From: Paenibacillus whitsoniae
GTDB taxonomy: Bacteria; Bacillota; Bacilli; Paenibacillales; NBRC-103111
Length of the DNA stretch: 56,231 nt
Assembly (NCBI RefSeq): GCF_003955665.1
Contig: NZ_RXHU01000041.1
Span: 1 to 56,231, forward strand
Direction: 5' to 3'
In this document: positions 20,400 through 29,221 of the stretch, in pieces
How the letters are laid out: every line of letters begins with the position of its first letter
How positions within the stretch are numbered: position 1 is the first letter of the stretch
Notes under the pieces: generated by a model
What the model was told of the DNA's origin: nothing
Seen by the model: the letters and a program-made list of their open reading frames with translations, nothing else
Database searches by the model: none
Position numbers and translations under genes: made by a program

Positions 20400-20933
20400 T
20401 TAAACCAACGCTTTAGACAAACGATCCAGTTTGCCGGACAAACTGCCGTCATATAAACGATCACCGATTCGCACTTGCATGCCGCCAAGCAGTTTAGGCT
20501 CGACAACGTTCGACACTCGAATCGTTTTACCTGTAATTTTGCTGAATTGGGAAGCCACTTCCGCTTGCTGCGCATCAGAAAGACCTGCAGCCGAATACAC
20601 AACCGCAGTCGCTTGTCCAAGTGCCTCGTCGGCAACTTTGGCAAACTCGTTAACCAATGCGTTCAAAATGGATTGTCTTCCTTTATCGATCAAGACCAGC
20701 AGCGTATTCCACACCGGCTCGGAAACTTTGCCTTCGAAAATCTGCTTCAGCAGGTCCGTTTTCGAGGACGTCCCGACATTCGGATGGTTAAGGATCTTCT
20801 GCAGGTCTGCATTCTCCTTAATCGCACTAGCTACAGATTTCAGCTCTTCTTCGACTTGGGAAATAATTCCTTTTTCCTTCGCTACTTCGAACAGAGCTCT
20901 GGCATAACGCTTCGCTACGACGATGTCACTCAT
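20400..20933 (-). CDS. atpH: ATP synthase delta subunit
   Basis: This peripheral-stalk subunit (177 residues) clamps F1 to the b-dimer (OSCP homologue). It has the typical VAKRYARALFEVAKEKG start, a central NPNVG-type helix region, and the C-terminal TGKTIRVSNVVEPKLLGGMQVRIGD pattern (key LLGGMQVRIGDRLYDGS). The ATG overlaps the atpF stop by four bases (ATGA) and follows TAGGAGG. Confidence 0.95.
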   Translation of the reverse strand: MSDIVVAKRYARALFEVAKEKGIISQVEEELKSVASAIKENADLQKILNHPNVGTSSKTDLLKQIFEGKVSEPVWNTLLVLIDKGRQSILNALVNEFAKVADEALGQATAVVYSAAGLSDAQQAEVASQFSKITGKTIRVSNVVEPKLLGGMQVRIGDRLYDGSLSGKLDRLSKALV

Positions 20934-21415
20934 ACCTTGCCTCCTACCTCTTTGAGGTAATGCTCAACAAGTTCTTCTTGGGACTTCTCGTCGATTTGTT
21001 TTTCGATAATTTTCGAAGCGATCAGCACGGACATTGCGCCCACTTGGCTGCGCAGAGCAGCAACAGCTTTCGTCTTCTCATTCTCGATATCTTTCAGCGC
21101 TTCTTCTTTCAGACGAACGGCTTCCGCACCAGCAGCATGAATAATATCATCCGCTTGCTTGGAACCGGTTTGTTTCGCTTGCTCGATAATTTCGTAAGCT
21201 TCTTTGCGCGTTTGTTGCAGCGCTTGTTTTTGTTCCTCTAACAGTTGATCAGCTAACTTACGGCTGTCCTCAGCTGTTTGAATTTGCTCTTTCACCAGCT
21301 GTCTGCGCTTTTCCATCATGCCGAACAGAGGACCGAACGCAAATTTGGAAAGCAGGATATACAAAATCAAAAACGCAACGATCTGTATAAAAAATGTGGA
21401 CCATTCAATATGCAA
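20930..21415 (-). CDS. atpF: ATP synthase b subunit
   Basis: This is the peripheral-stalk b subunit. One N-terminal membrane helix (about residues 7-28) is followed by a long charged coiled coil rich in Lys, Glu and Gln, with RRQLVKEQIQTAEDSRK. The 161 residues are normal for the family. TTG start with AGAAGGGAG upstream. Confidence 0.95.
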   Translation of the reverse strand: MHIEWSTFFIQIVAFLILYILLSKFAFGPLFGMMEKRRQLVKEQIQTAEDSRKLADQLLEEQKQALQQTRKEAYEIIEQAKQTGSKQADDIIHAAGAEAVRLKEEALKDIENEKTKAVAALRSQVGAMSVLIASKIIEKQIDEKSQEELVEHYLKEVGGKV

Positions 21416-21493
21416 GTAACGTCACTCCCTTCTGATAACGTGGGCAAAACGAAGGCGTGGTGGCAGCTGTGGCCATCAACGCCAAACGGTTTC

Positions 21494-21733
<240 letters not shown>

Positions 21734-21801
21734 TTAAACTCATTAAAGTTTGTTTTGTTTTTTATAAGTGACTCGAGACTAACCCGAGGTAAGTCTTGCT
21801 C

Positions 21802-22500
21802 TTAATGCTCTTCTTCGTGAATCAACGTTTGCGAGATATACACCATCGTCAACATTGTGAAAACGAAGGCTTGAATTGCGCCTACGAACACAGAGAAGCC
21901 CTGCCATACAAATAACGGTGCAACGCCGAACCAGCCTGCTCCGATGATGACAGAAATCATAATTTCACCTGCATAAATGTTCCCGTAGAGACGGAAAGCG
22001 AGCGTCAGCGGCTTGGAGACCACTTCAATCAAGTGAAGAATCAACATCGCGCCTTTGTACTCAAAGTAATGCGCAAAGTAATGTTTCGTGTTTCTCGTAA
22101 TCCCGAGATAGTGACTGAGCACGATGACGATCACCGTGAGCGCGCCTGTTACAGCGATGTCCGCCGTCGGCGATTTCCACCAGGATACGTGATCTTCCGT
22201 CACAATTGAGAAGGGAAGACCCAGCATGTTGCCGATAAAGATGTACATGATCAGCGTCAGGCCCAGTGCGATAAAGCCTTTGCCGTGCTTGGAACCGATC
22301 GTGCTTCCGATAATGCCCTCAACAAACTCAATCGTCCATTCCATGAAGTTTTGCATTTTGGAAGGATTCGATACGGAGAGCTTGCGAGTACCTGCGAAAG
22401 CAAGAATAAGAACGATTACCGTTGTAATCCCGATCATCATCAGTGCTGATGCGTCGAAGTGAAACCCTAACCACTCAAACTCTGGTACCTTATGTTCCAT
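21802..22500 (-). CDS. atpB: ATP synthase a subunit
   Basis: This is the static proton-channel subunit beside the c-ring. It has 232 residues and about five or six helices. The conserved stator Arg lies in KPLTLAFRLYGNIYAGEI near residue 165. The C-terminal helices (VGAIQAFVFTMLTMVYI) are typical. It is followed by atpE. Confidence 0.95.
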   Translation of the reverse strand: MEHKVPEFEWLGFHFDASALMMIGITTVIVLILAFAGTRKLSVSNPSKMQNFMEWTIEFVEGIIGSTIGSKHGKGFIALGLTLIMYIFIGNMLGLPFSIVTEDHVSWWKSPTADIAVTGALTVIVIVLSHYLGITRNTKHYFAHYFEYKGAMLILHLIEVVSKPLTLAFRLYGNIYAGEIMISVIIGAGWFGVAPLFVWQGFSVFVGAIQAFVFTMLTMVYISQTLIHEEEH

Positions 22501-22545
22501 TTTTCCATTTTCACCCCTTTCAATCGTTGAAGTTACATCGTGGAA

Positions 22546-22926
22546 TTACTTTGACCTTCGATTAGAAACAATACCCAGTACGAGTGTTGCCAATTGAGCA
22601 AAAAAGTATCCAACGATTGTCGTAGTCAGCGCAACTTGCTCCGGATACCGGACGGCAACCAGTCCTGCGAATCCGGCAATGGCCGCTCGCGTCAGGAAGC
22701 CAAGGGTTACCTTGCGCCCTTTCTGCTCTATTGCAGCTGCCGCCATCTTGTTGATTTTGTAGGCTAGAAATCTTGCGTTAATCATGCTCGCCAAAGAGCC
22801 GAGCATGATGCCGGCAATGTAAACCCGGTAATCGACAAAAAACGCCCATGCAGCCAAACAAAAGGATAAAAAGAAAAGAAAGATGTTTTGAACCGTTTTC
22901 AGAGTGGCTGAAAATTCGTCCATCAT
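22546..22926 (-). CDS. atpI: ATP synthase-associated protein I (AtpI-like)
   Basis: This 126-residue protein has four predicted helices. It sits in the position of atpI, upstream of atpB, and probably helps c-ring assembly or ion handling in the nascent complex; this is known for the family, not shown here. The start overlaps the atpZ stop (CTATGATGG). Either of two adjacent ATG codons could be used. Confidence 0.82.
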   Translation of the reverse strand: MMDEFSATLKTVQNIFLFFLSFCLAAWAFFVDYRVYIAGIMLGSLASMINARFLAYKINKMAAAAIEQKGRKVTLGFLTRAAIAGFAGLVAVRYPEQVALTTTIVGYFFAQLATLVLGIVSNRRSK

Positions 22927-23147
22927 AGCCCTCCGTACCGCTTAATCATGAAGTAAATGCTGATGATGCCGGTTACAAGCCCCAACAGGAACCCGCCTAA
23001 CAACCAGAACTGTCCGCCCAGCATGCGGCTAAGCCAATCTCCGAAGAAATAGCCGGCTGCCAAACATACGACAAGATCGATGCCGATTGCACTTGTTAAC
23101 GCAACTGCACGCCACGGATTATCGTTGTTCGAATTGTTCCGTTTCAT
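22923..23147 (-). CDS. AtpZ-like small membrane protein, first gene of the atp operon
   Basis: This 74-residue protein has two helices joined by a Gly-rich turn (AAGYFFGDWLSRMLGGQFW), typical of the AtpZ/AtpI family encoded first in many atp operons. The ATG of MKRNNSNNDNPW is chosen for its CGGGAGGATG ribosome site; a longer frame extends toward the promoter. AtpZ proteins are reported to act with AtpI as Mg2+ or Ca2+ transporters in some alkaliphiles, and no such role can be assigned here. Confidence 0.8.
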   Translation of the reverse strand: MKRNNSNNDNPWRAVALTSAIGIDLVVCLAAGYFFGDWLSRMLGGQFWLLGGFLLGLVTGIISIYFMIKRYGGL

Positions 23148-23215
23148 CGCATCCTCCCGGGAGTTTTCCACATGGAAAACCCGCTCCGTAGACATAGTTC
23201 TACGAATCCTCATTC

Positions 23216-23245
23216 ATTGTACTTAAGCGCTGCAAGGTTTGTCAA
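23216..23245 (-). promoter_or_regulatory. Sigma-A promoter of the atp operon
   Basis: The minus strand reads TTGACA, 18 bases, TACAAT. This is a perfect -35 and a five-of-six -10, about 70 bases upstream of the atpZ start. No other strong promoter is seen before atpZ. Confidence 0.82.
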
Positions 23246-23259
23246 TTGACGGAACTTCA

Positions 23260-23277
23260 TTTGTGACATCTCACAAA
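23260..23277. promoter_or_regulatory. Inverted repeat upstream of the atp promoter
   Basis: Arms TTTGTGA and TCACAAA are separated by four bases, 15 bases upstream of the -35. The half-site is that of Rex- and CRP/FNR-type operators, but the usual spacer is six bases, so the recognising protein is uncertain. Confidence 0.5.
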
Positions 23278-23288
23278 ACCGCTTAGAG

Positions 23289-23303
23289 CCTTGGGCCCCA
23301 AGG
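23289..23303. promoter_or_regulatory. Perfect 15-base palindrome CCTTGGG-C-CCCAAGG
   Basis: It lies between wecB and the atp promoter. The one-base centre leaves no room for an RNA loop and no T-run follows, so it is more likely a protein-binding site than a terminator. No regulator can be named. Confidence 0.45.
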
Positions 23304-23363
23304 GTTTGCGAGTTTTCAAACCAAACAGTCCAACTGTACGCTGTAGCGTTTGTCATGATTTTG

Positions 23364-24506
23364 TCACGGTTGGAAAGGCTGTGGTCGTTCGGACGTTCTT
23401 CCGAAGTGATGGAGAATGCCTTTCACGATACGCTCGGACGCTTTGCCATCGCCGTAAGGGTTGGCCGCTTGACTCATTTTGTTGTACAGTTCAGGGTCTG
23501 TCAGCAGGGCGCGCGCACGCGTGTAGACCGCTTCTTCGTCCGTGCCGACAAGCTCCAGCGTTCCTGCATCGATGCCTTCCGGACGCTCCGTCGTATCGCG
23601 CAGGACAAGCACCGGCACGCCGAAAGAAGGCGCTTCTTCTTGAATACCACCGGAGTCTGTCAAAATCATGTGGGTATGCGGGTAAAAGTTATGGGTCTCC
23701 ACGACATCCAGTGGATCAACCAGTTTGATACGAGGGTGATTGCCCAAAATCTCATGAGCAGGCCCTTGAACGGCCGGGCTCAGATGCACCGGATAGACGA
23801 TCGCGATGTCCTCAAACTCGTCGGCGATGCGGCGCACCGCACGGAAAATCTGGCGATGCGGCTCCCCTTGCGATTCCCGGCGGTGGGCCGTCATCAGAAT
23901 CAGCTTGCGTCCGCCCACCCAGTCCAGAATCGGGTGCCGGTAGTCTTTTTCCACCGTATATTGGAACACATCCGTTACCGTATTGCCGGTCACATAAATC
24001 TGCGACTCGGATTTGTTCTCCTTACGCAGGTTGTTCGCCGACAGATCGGTAGGCGCAAAATGCAAATCAGCCAGCACGCCGGTAAGCTGACGGTTCATCT
24101 CCTCCGGATACGGGGACATTTTGTTCCACGTGCGCAGACCCGCTTCAACGTGACCGACCGCGATTTTCTGCATAAAAGCCGCATAGCTCGCGAGGAACGT
24201 CGTCAACGTGTCGCCGTGCACCAGAATAAGATCCGGCTGCGCTTCCTGGAACACAGGCTCAAGGCCTTGCAGCACGCGCATCGTAATTTCGTTCAACGTC
24301 TGGCGGTCTTTCATGACGTTCAGGTCGTAATCCGGGGTGATTTTAAAAATTTCAAGCACCTGATCCAGCATTTGACGATGCTGCGCTGTCACGCAGACGA
24401 GCGACTCGATCTGTTCCGGATGTTTCTCCAGCTCCAGGATCAGCGGCGCCATTTTAATCGCTTCAGGTCTTGTTCCAAAGATCGTAATCACTTTCAAGCG
24501 TTTCAT
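23364..24506 (-). CDS. mnaA: UDP-N-acetylglucosamine 2-epimerase (non-hydrolysing)
   Basis: This enzyme interconverts UDP-GlcNAc and UDP-ManNAc, the precursor for teichoic-acid linkage units and secondary cell-wall polymers, here plausibly the SLH anchor. The 380 residues include the N-terminal FGTRPEAIKMAPLI, the HGDT motif and the C-terminal nucleotide-binding DSGGIQEEAPSFGVPVLVLR. The order upp-mnaA-atp is common in Bacilli. The 125 bases upstream hold an inverted repeat (TTCAGACA/TGTCTGAA) of unknown role. Confidence 0.96.
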   Translation of the reverse strand: MKRLKVITIFGTRPEAIKMAPLILELEKHPEQIESLVCVTAQHRQMLDQVLEIFKITPDYDLNVMKDRQTLNEITMRVLQGLEPVFQEAQPDLILVHGDTLTTFLASYAAFMQKIAVGHVEAGLRTWNKMSPYPEEMNRQLTGVLADLHFAPTDLSANNLRKENKSESQIYVTGNTVTDVFQYTVEKDYRHPILDWVGGRKLILMTAHRRESQGEPHRQIFRAVRRIADEFEDIAIVYPVHLSPAVQGPAHEILGNHPRIKLVDPLDVVETHNFYPHTHMILTDSGGIQEEAPSFGVPVLVLRDTTERPEGIDAGTLELVGTDEEAVYTRARALLTDPELYNKMSQAANPYGDGKASERIVKGILHHFGRTSERPQPFQP

Positions 24507-24631
24507 CGGTTTCCTCTCCTTAGGTAAACTAGGCGACTTTCCGAAATAAAGTACCGCTAAGCTTCAGACAAATTGTCGAGGTCCATGGAGGCTCTGTCTG
24601 AAAAAACGGGCGGTAATTTTGAAAAGTGCCC

Positions 24632-25261
24632 TTAATCCGTACCATACAAACGGTCGCCGGCATCGCCGAGCCCTGGCACGATGTAACCGTGCTCGTTCAA
24701 GTGGCTGTCCAGCGCTGCGACGTAAATATCGACGTCCGGATGCGCTTCCTGTACCGCTTTCACACCCTCTGGCGCGGCAATCAGGCACATCAGCTTAATG
24801 CGCGAGCAGCCCCGTTTCTTGAGCACCTCAATGGCCGCATTGGCCGAACCGCCGGTCGCCAGCATCGGGTCGATCACGAGCAAGTCGCGCTCCAGCACAT
24901 CCTTCGGCAGCTTCACGTAGTACTCAACAGGCTGCAGTGTCTCCTCATCGCGGTACAAGCCGACATGCCCGACTTTGGCCGCGGGAATCAGCTTGAGCAC
25001 CCCATCGACCATGCCGAGGCCCGCACGCAAAATCGGGATCAACCCCAGCATGCGACCGGAGATAACGTTGCTCTTCGCCGTTGTAACCGGCGTCTTGACG
25101 TCCACTTGTTCCAGCGGAATGTCTCTCGTAATCTCATACACCATCAGTGTCGCCACTTCATCGACCAACGCCCGAAAATCCTTCGTGGTCGTATTCTCAT
25201 CCCGAATGTAGGTCAGTTTATGTTGGATAAGCGGATGATCGCAAATAAAAAGCTGTCCCAT
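24632..25261 (-). CDS. upp: Uracil phosphoribosyltransferase
   Basis: This pyrimidine salvage enzyme makes UMP from uracil and PRPP. Its 209 residues include [19 protein letters not shown], the PRPP loop [14 protein letters not shown] and the C-terminal [14 protein letters not shown] that binds uracil. A GGAGG ribosome site precedes the ATG. It has its own promoter with an 80-base leader; no PyrR-type attenuator is recognised. Confidence 0.97.
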   Translation of the reverse strand: MGQLFICDHPLIQHKLTYIRDENTTTKDFRALVDEVATLMVYEITRDIPLEQVDVKTPVTTAKSNVISGRMLGLIPILRAGLGMVDGVLKLIPAAKVGHVGLYRDEETLQPVEYYVKLPKDVLERDLLVIDPMLATGGSANAAIEVLKKRGCSRIKLMCLIAAPEGVKAVQEAHPDVDIYVAALDSHLNEHGYIVPGLGDAGDRLYGTD

Positions 25262-25345
25262 AGTTTCCTCCTAAAATAAACGGCTATGCTATGTAATTCG
25301 ACGTGTTTCCCTACATTTTAGACTAAAATTCGGCAAACCTCGTTT

Positions 25346-25354
25346 ATTATATCA
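25346..25354 (-). promoter_or_regulatory. Extended -10 promoter of upp
   Basis: The minus strand reads TGATATAAT, a perfect -10 with the extended TGn element; the -35 region is weak. It lies just after the sgrR terminator. Confidence 0.65.
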
Positions 25355-25365
25355 TATGTTATCCT

Positions 25366-25397
25366 AAAAAACCGCCTGAGAGTATCTCTCAAGCGGT
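25366..25397 (-). terminator. Rho-independent terminator of the SgrR-type gene
   Basis: Arms ACCGCTTGAGAG and CTCTCAGGCGGT with a three-base loop are followed by six T residues, directly after the stop codon. Confidence 0.9.
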
Positions 25398-25401
25398 CTC
25401 G

Positions 25402-27246
25402 TTATACCGGAAGCGCACCGTCATCTTCCAGGGAATCCGTCCGGTACCAAATGTTCTTGAAATCGAACCATCCGATTGTATTAAATGTTATGCCCTGCAG
25501 ATGCGGGCTGTATACCAATTGTTGGGTCGTATGAAGCAAAAACAAGACGGCATAGCTGTCCGAGACCAGCGCCTGCATCGCGCGAATCCGCTGCAAACGC
25601 CTTTCGGCGTCGGGGTCTGCTTCAATGGCCGCAATTGTGTCGTCAAACACTTGGCGCTGCTCGTCCGTCGCGAATAAACGCGTGGGCATATTGCCGATTT
25701 TGTACATCTCAATCAGACATCGGGCCTCATCGTCATCCGCAACAACACCTCCTAATACCACATCCGCCTCCATCAAAAGCTGCACGTTGGTCATCTGTTC
25801 GTAAGTGCAGACCTTCAACTCAACAGGGATTCCAATCGCCTTGCAGGAGGCTTGAATCCATTCCACCTGGCCGATATTCTTCTTCGTACAGATGATAAGA
25901 ATCGGCTCTCCCACATACCCGCATGCCTGCAAAAGAGCCCTCGCCCGCTCCGGCTGGTCATCGTCCGGGGGCAGCCCCGGCGTAGCCGGCGGCAGGAAAT
26001 CCGCGGCCGGTCTGGCATGGTGAAGCCCCAGTTCCTTGATGAGGCCGCACCGGTTCAGGACGAGCTGAATCGCCTGTCGGAAGTGCGCCGCTTGCTGCGG
26101 TCCTGGCTTACGCAAATTAAACACCAACGTACTGGAGCCCAGCATCATGATCTCTTTCCTGCGCCAGTGTGCAGGAGCAGGTCTCGTATAGTGATTGAGC
26201 TTCCCCATTTGGAAGTTGAGCTGCTGCCACCTCCGTTCGCTGACATCATCCGGCACATACATCAGTTCGATCCTGTCGAGATGCGCACACTCCCGATAAT
26301 AGTCCTCGAAGGCTTCCAACGTCACGCCGCCCTTATCATGCCTTGTAATCCGGAACGGCCCTGTCCCCACAGGCAGCATGTTGGAGTCCGCTGCGCTGAC
26401 AGCGCTGTACACATCGGCCGGCACGATCGCCGCCTGATACGAACTGAGATAGTGCGGCAGCAAGTAATTCGGCGCATGCAGCTTCAACCGAACCGTCAGC
26501 CGATTAACGGCCCGAATGTCCTTCACCGACTGCATCAGCCAGCGATTCGGCGAGCTCTCTGTGCCGATGGTCCGAAGTCGGCCCAGCGTGAAGACCACAT
26601 CTTCGGCCGTCAGCTCGCGGCCATGGTGGAACTTTACCCTTTTCCGCAAATAAAAGGTCCACTCCGTCGCATCGTCGTTGCTCGCCCACGCGTGAGCAAG
26701 ACCCGGCTCGACGCTCCCGCACATCGGATTGAAATAAAGCAGCGTATCGAAAGCTTGCTTAATGAAGTGAAGATCGCGCGAGAAGAGCACATTCACCGGG
26801 TCTAACGTCAGCACGCGAATCTGCATGGGCAGCCGGAGCGTCTCGGAATTGCCGCATTCGGCTGTTCCCCGGTAGCCGAAATAGCTGCCGAGCCAGGCCA
26901 GGAAGCGGTCCATGACGACGCCGTCCAAGCCTTCCATTTGAAATAAGCCCATGGCACTGTTCAAATTCCCCTGCTCTACCAGAAGCTTCGCTTCCGCGAG
27001 CAGCAAATCCTCCGCCGAGGCCAGGAACCGGATCGCGGATCGATGTCCGCGGCCCCGACCCGGCGTCCAGACGATCCAGCCCATTTCGCTCATTTTGCGG
27101 ATCAAAAATTTCACATTGCGTTCCGAACAATAGAGGTATCCGGCAATTTCTTCAACGGAGACGGGCACGTCCATATGCGGGCGGGAGCTCGGTACAGCGC
27201 GCGCTATCGATGTCTTCAACTGAGCATATTGCAAGGCAAGCTGCAT
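25402..27246 (-). CDS. SgrR-type transcriptional regulator with an extracytoplasmic-solute-binding-like domain
   Basis: This 614-residue protein combines an N-terminal winged-helix domain (about residues 25-110, with EEIAGYLYCSERNVKFLIRK and GWIVWTPGRGRGHRS) and a C-terminal domain of the SBP_bac_5 dipeptide-binding fold (about 150-600, with PGLAHAWASND, WTFYLRKRVKFHHGRELTAEDVVFTL in outline, and TGPFRI). There is no signal peptide, so the binding domain is a cytoplasmic ligand sensor. This is the architecture of SgrR, which in enterobacteria responds to sugar-phosphate stress and controls an efflux pump. The ligand here is unknown. It is divergent from an MFS gene, and an inverted repeat overlaps its promoter, which suggests autoregulation and control of the transporter. 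Confidence 0.87.
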   Translation of the reverse strand: MQLALQYAQLKTSIARAVPSSRPHMDVPVSVEEIAGYLYCSERNVKFLIRKMSEMGWIVWTPGRGRGHRSAIRFLASAEDLLLAEAKLLVEQGNLNSAMGLFQMEGLDGVVMDRFLAWLGSYFGYRGTAECGNSETLRLPMQIRVLTLDPVNVLFSRDLHFIKQAFDTLLYFNPMCGSVEPGLAHAWASNDDATEWTFYLRKRVKFHHGRELTAEDVVFTLGRLRTIGTESSPNRWLMQSVKDIRAVNRLTVRLKLHAPNYLLPHYLSSYQAAIVPADVYSAVSAADSNMLPVGTGPFRITRHDKGGVTLEAFEDYYRECAHLDRIELMYVPDDVSERRWQQLNFQMGKLNHYTRPAPAHWRRKEIMMLGSSTLVFNLRKPGPQQAAHFRQAIQLVLNRCGLIKELGLHHARPAADFLPPATPGLPPDDDQPERARALLQACGYVGEPILIICTKKNIGQVEWIQASCKAIGIPVELKVCTYEQMTNVQLLMEADVVLGGVVADDDEARCLIEMYKIGNMPTRLFATDEQRQVFDDTIAAIEADPDAERRLQRIRAMQALVSDSYAVLFLLHTTQQLVYSPHLQGITFNTIGWFDFKNIWYRTDSLEDDGALPV

Positions 27247-27279
27247 GAAATTCCCCTCCTCCTTGATGAGTTAACCAAG

Positions 27280-27308
27280 AGTATAGATCCTATCTGACCA
27301 ACGGTCAA
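27280..27308 (-). promoter_or_regulatory. Promoter of the SgrR-type gene with an overlapping operator-like repeat
   Basis: The minus strand reads TTGACC, 17 bases, TATACT. A perfect inverted repeat, TGACC-AAC-GGTCA (27,295-27,307), overlaps the -35. The half-site GGTTGACC recurs near 27,386, in the region where the divergent MFS promoter (-10 TATGAT near 27,380) lies. Confidence 0.72.
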
Positions 27309-27429
27309 CATGCTGCAGATGGAGAAAAAGGTGAAAGTTTTCATGTGCGCTATACACTTTTTAACTCGCGGTCATTTGTTATGATAGGTTGACCAAGACG
27401 TGAAAGACTATAAGAAAAGGTGAACCAGC

Positions 27430-28734
27430 ATGACTTTCTTTCAATTTCATCCCAACGTGCGGCTGCGCATTGCGCTAAGCTTCCTAACCAACGTACTCAG
27501 CAACATGATCCTTCCGTTCATGTCGATTTATATCGCACGAACGCTCGGCACGGTGGTAGCCGGTACGGCCACTACCATTTCCATCGCCGTCGGCTTGCTT
27601 GCCGCCACCATTGGCGGACATTACGCGGACCGGATCGGCCGTAAAAAAATGATGCTGCTCGGCGAAGGCGTCGCCCTACTCGCTTATGTCATCATGACCT
27701 TTGCCAACTCGCCGCTATGGCATTCTGCGGCCCTGACGCTGCTCATGACCGTCATCTCCAGCGCTTCCTGGGGGCTGAGCAAACCGGCCGTAGAAGCCAT
27801 GCTGATTGACGTATCCACTCCCGATACGCGCAAGGCCATCTATCGCATCAACTATTGGTCGAACAACCTGGCCATTTCATTTGCGGGATTGATCGGCGGT
27901 TTTTTCTTCAGTCAATATCTGTTCCAGCTTCTGCTGGCTGCTAGCGGGATGTCGCTCGTTGCGTTCATGATCACGGCCATCTTCATGTCGGAGACGATGC
28001 CTGCGACGGTGCCTGCGGCTGAACGTGCTGCAGCGGACTTGCCTGCCGAGGCCGAGGCTGAGGCTGGGGTCAAACCACAGCAGGTCTCCATGTTTGAACG
28101 GTACAAAGAAGTGCTGCGCGATCGGCGATTCGTTCGCTATTTGCTTGCCAGTGTGCTCGTCGTTTCCGTCGAGATGAATCTTAACGGATATATCGGCGTG
28201 CGGATTGCGCAAGATATTCAGCACACCCCCTGGCTCCCGGGGCTCGCTTCGACCGTTGACGGGCTGCCGCTCGTCGGGATCCTGCGGACCGAGAACACGA
28301 TTGCCGTCGTGCTCCTCTCCCTCTTCGTCGGTCGGCTGCTGCGAAACACCTCCGACACCAGAGTCATGCTGCTGGCCATGTTCCTGAACGTAGCCGGCTA
28401 CTCGTATCTCGTCATCGGCGGCCAGCCTGCCATGCTTCTGCTGCTTATGCTGGTGGCGACAATCGGAGAGATTACCTACGTCCCGCTCAAGCAAGCGATG
28501 CTGGTGCAGCTCGTCCCCGATCACGCCCGCAGCTCCTATATGGCGCTCAGCTCCATGACGAATCGAGTAGCCATAATGCTTAGCGGTCTGAATCTGATCA
28601 TCGGCGGCTTGCTTCCGAGCGGCGCCATGGCGATCTTCATTCTGGTGACCGGTGTGGCCGGCATCGGCTTGATCGCGTCCATCCTGCCGAGCCTGAGGGA
28701 AGAAGAGCGTATGCGTCAGGCGGCGGTGTTGTGA
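27430..28734 (+). CDS. MFS transporter divergent from the SgrR-type regulator
   Basis: This is a 434-residue major-facilitator protein with about 12 helices. Motif A is seen as GGHYADRIGRKKMM near residue 65. A 35-residue Ala/Glu-rich cytoplasmic linker lies in the middle (about 195-225). The closest functional analogy is the SgrR-SetA pair, where the pump exports sugars, but the substrate cannot be read from the sequence. Ribosome site AAAAGGTG. The gene is followed by two hairpins. Confidence 0.87.
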   Translation: MTFFQFHPNVRLRIALSFLTNVLSNMILPFMSIYIARTLGTVVAGTATTISIAVGLLAATIGGHYADRIGRKKMMLLGEGVALLAYVIMTFANSPLWHSAALTLLMTVISSASWGLSKPAVEAMLIDVSTPDTRKAIYRINYWSNNLAISFAGLIGGFFFSQYLFQLLLAASGMSLVAFMITAIFMSETMPATVPAAERAAADLPAEAEAEAGVKPQQVSMFERYKEVLRDRRFVRYLLASVLVVSVEMNLNGYIGVRIAQDIQHTPWLPGLASTVDGLPLVGILRTENTIAVVLLSLFVGRLLRNTSDTRVMLLAMFLNVAGYSYLVIGGQPAMLLLLMLVATIGEITYVPLKQAMLVQLVPDHARSSYMALSSMTNRVAIMLSGLNLIIGGLLPSGAMAIFILVTGVAGIGLIASILPSLREEERMRQAAVL

Positions 28735-28771
28735 GAGGAAGTTGCGCTTTCTTTGCCACATTCCGAGGGTT

Positions 28772-28813
28772 AGGAGCTTCCGAAAGCTCCTCCTCATTCC
28801 TCGTCTGAGGAAT
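28772..28813 (+). terminator. Two consecutive hairpins after the MFS gene
   Basis: The stems are AGGAGCTT/AAGCTCCT (28,772-28,791) and ATTCCTC/GAGGAAT (28,795-28,813). Neither has a good T-run, so termination efficiency is uncertain. Confidence 0.5.
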
Positions 28814-28903
28814 GCCCGAACCGACGGATATCCCCTGAATCAATGCCTAACGCCCGCCCTCCTCGCACCTCAGTTCGAGCCCGAACCGATCCTTCCTAGG
28901 CTG

Positions 28904-29087
28904 AACTGGAAAACCTCCCGTTCATTTCACTTGAATACAGCTTCTAGGCCAACTCAACTGGAAAACCTCCAGCTCATTTCAGCCAATTTCGAGACAAGTC
29001 GCCAGATCAGTCTAATGTACAGGAGAAATTCCAGTTCATCTCCCTATTCGGCCGAAAACACGAAAATCAACTGGAGAAATTCCAGTT
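28904..29087. repeat. Array B of four 15-bp imperfect palindromes (CTGGA-N5-TCCAG type)
   Basis: Units begin at 28,906, 28,958, 29,020 and 29,071, at distances of 52, 62 and 51 bases. Cores are AAACC, AAACC, GAAAT and GAAAT. The first unit has the right arm TCCCG, the same deviation as the first unit of array A. The third has the left arm CAGGA. The array fills most of the 487-base space between the convergent MFS and glyA genes; no gene is seen there. Confidence 0.85.
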
Positions 29088-29181
29088 CATTCAAAGGAGC
29101 TGCTAGGCAAACGCCTCTCGCGCTTCGAGCACGGATCAACTAGGGGAGCTTCTCGCCCTCACTCCCACCAACAACAAGCAC

Positions 29182-29212
29182 AAAAAAAGAACAGGAGGTC
29201 TCCCTCCTGCTC
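29182..29212 (-). terminator. Rho-independent terminator of glyA
   Basis: The minus strand has CAGGAGG, a three-to-four-base loop and CCTCCTG, followed by T residues (TTCTTTTTTT). It lies ten bases after the glyA stop codon. Confidence 0.88.
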
Positions 29213-29221
29213 CAGCCTTGC

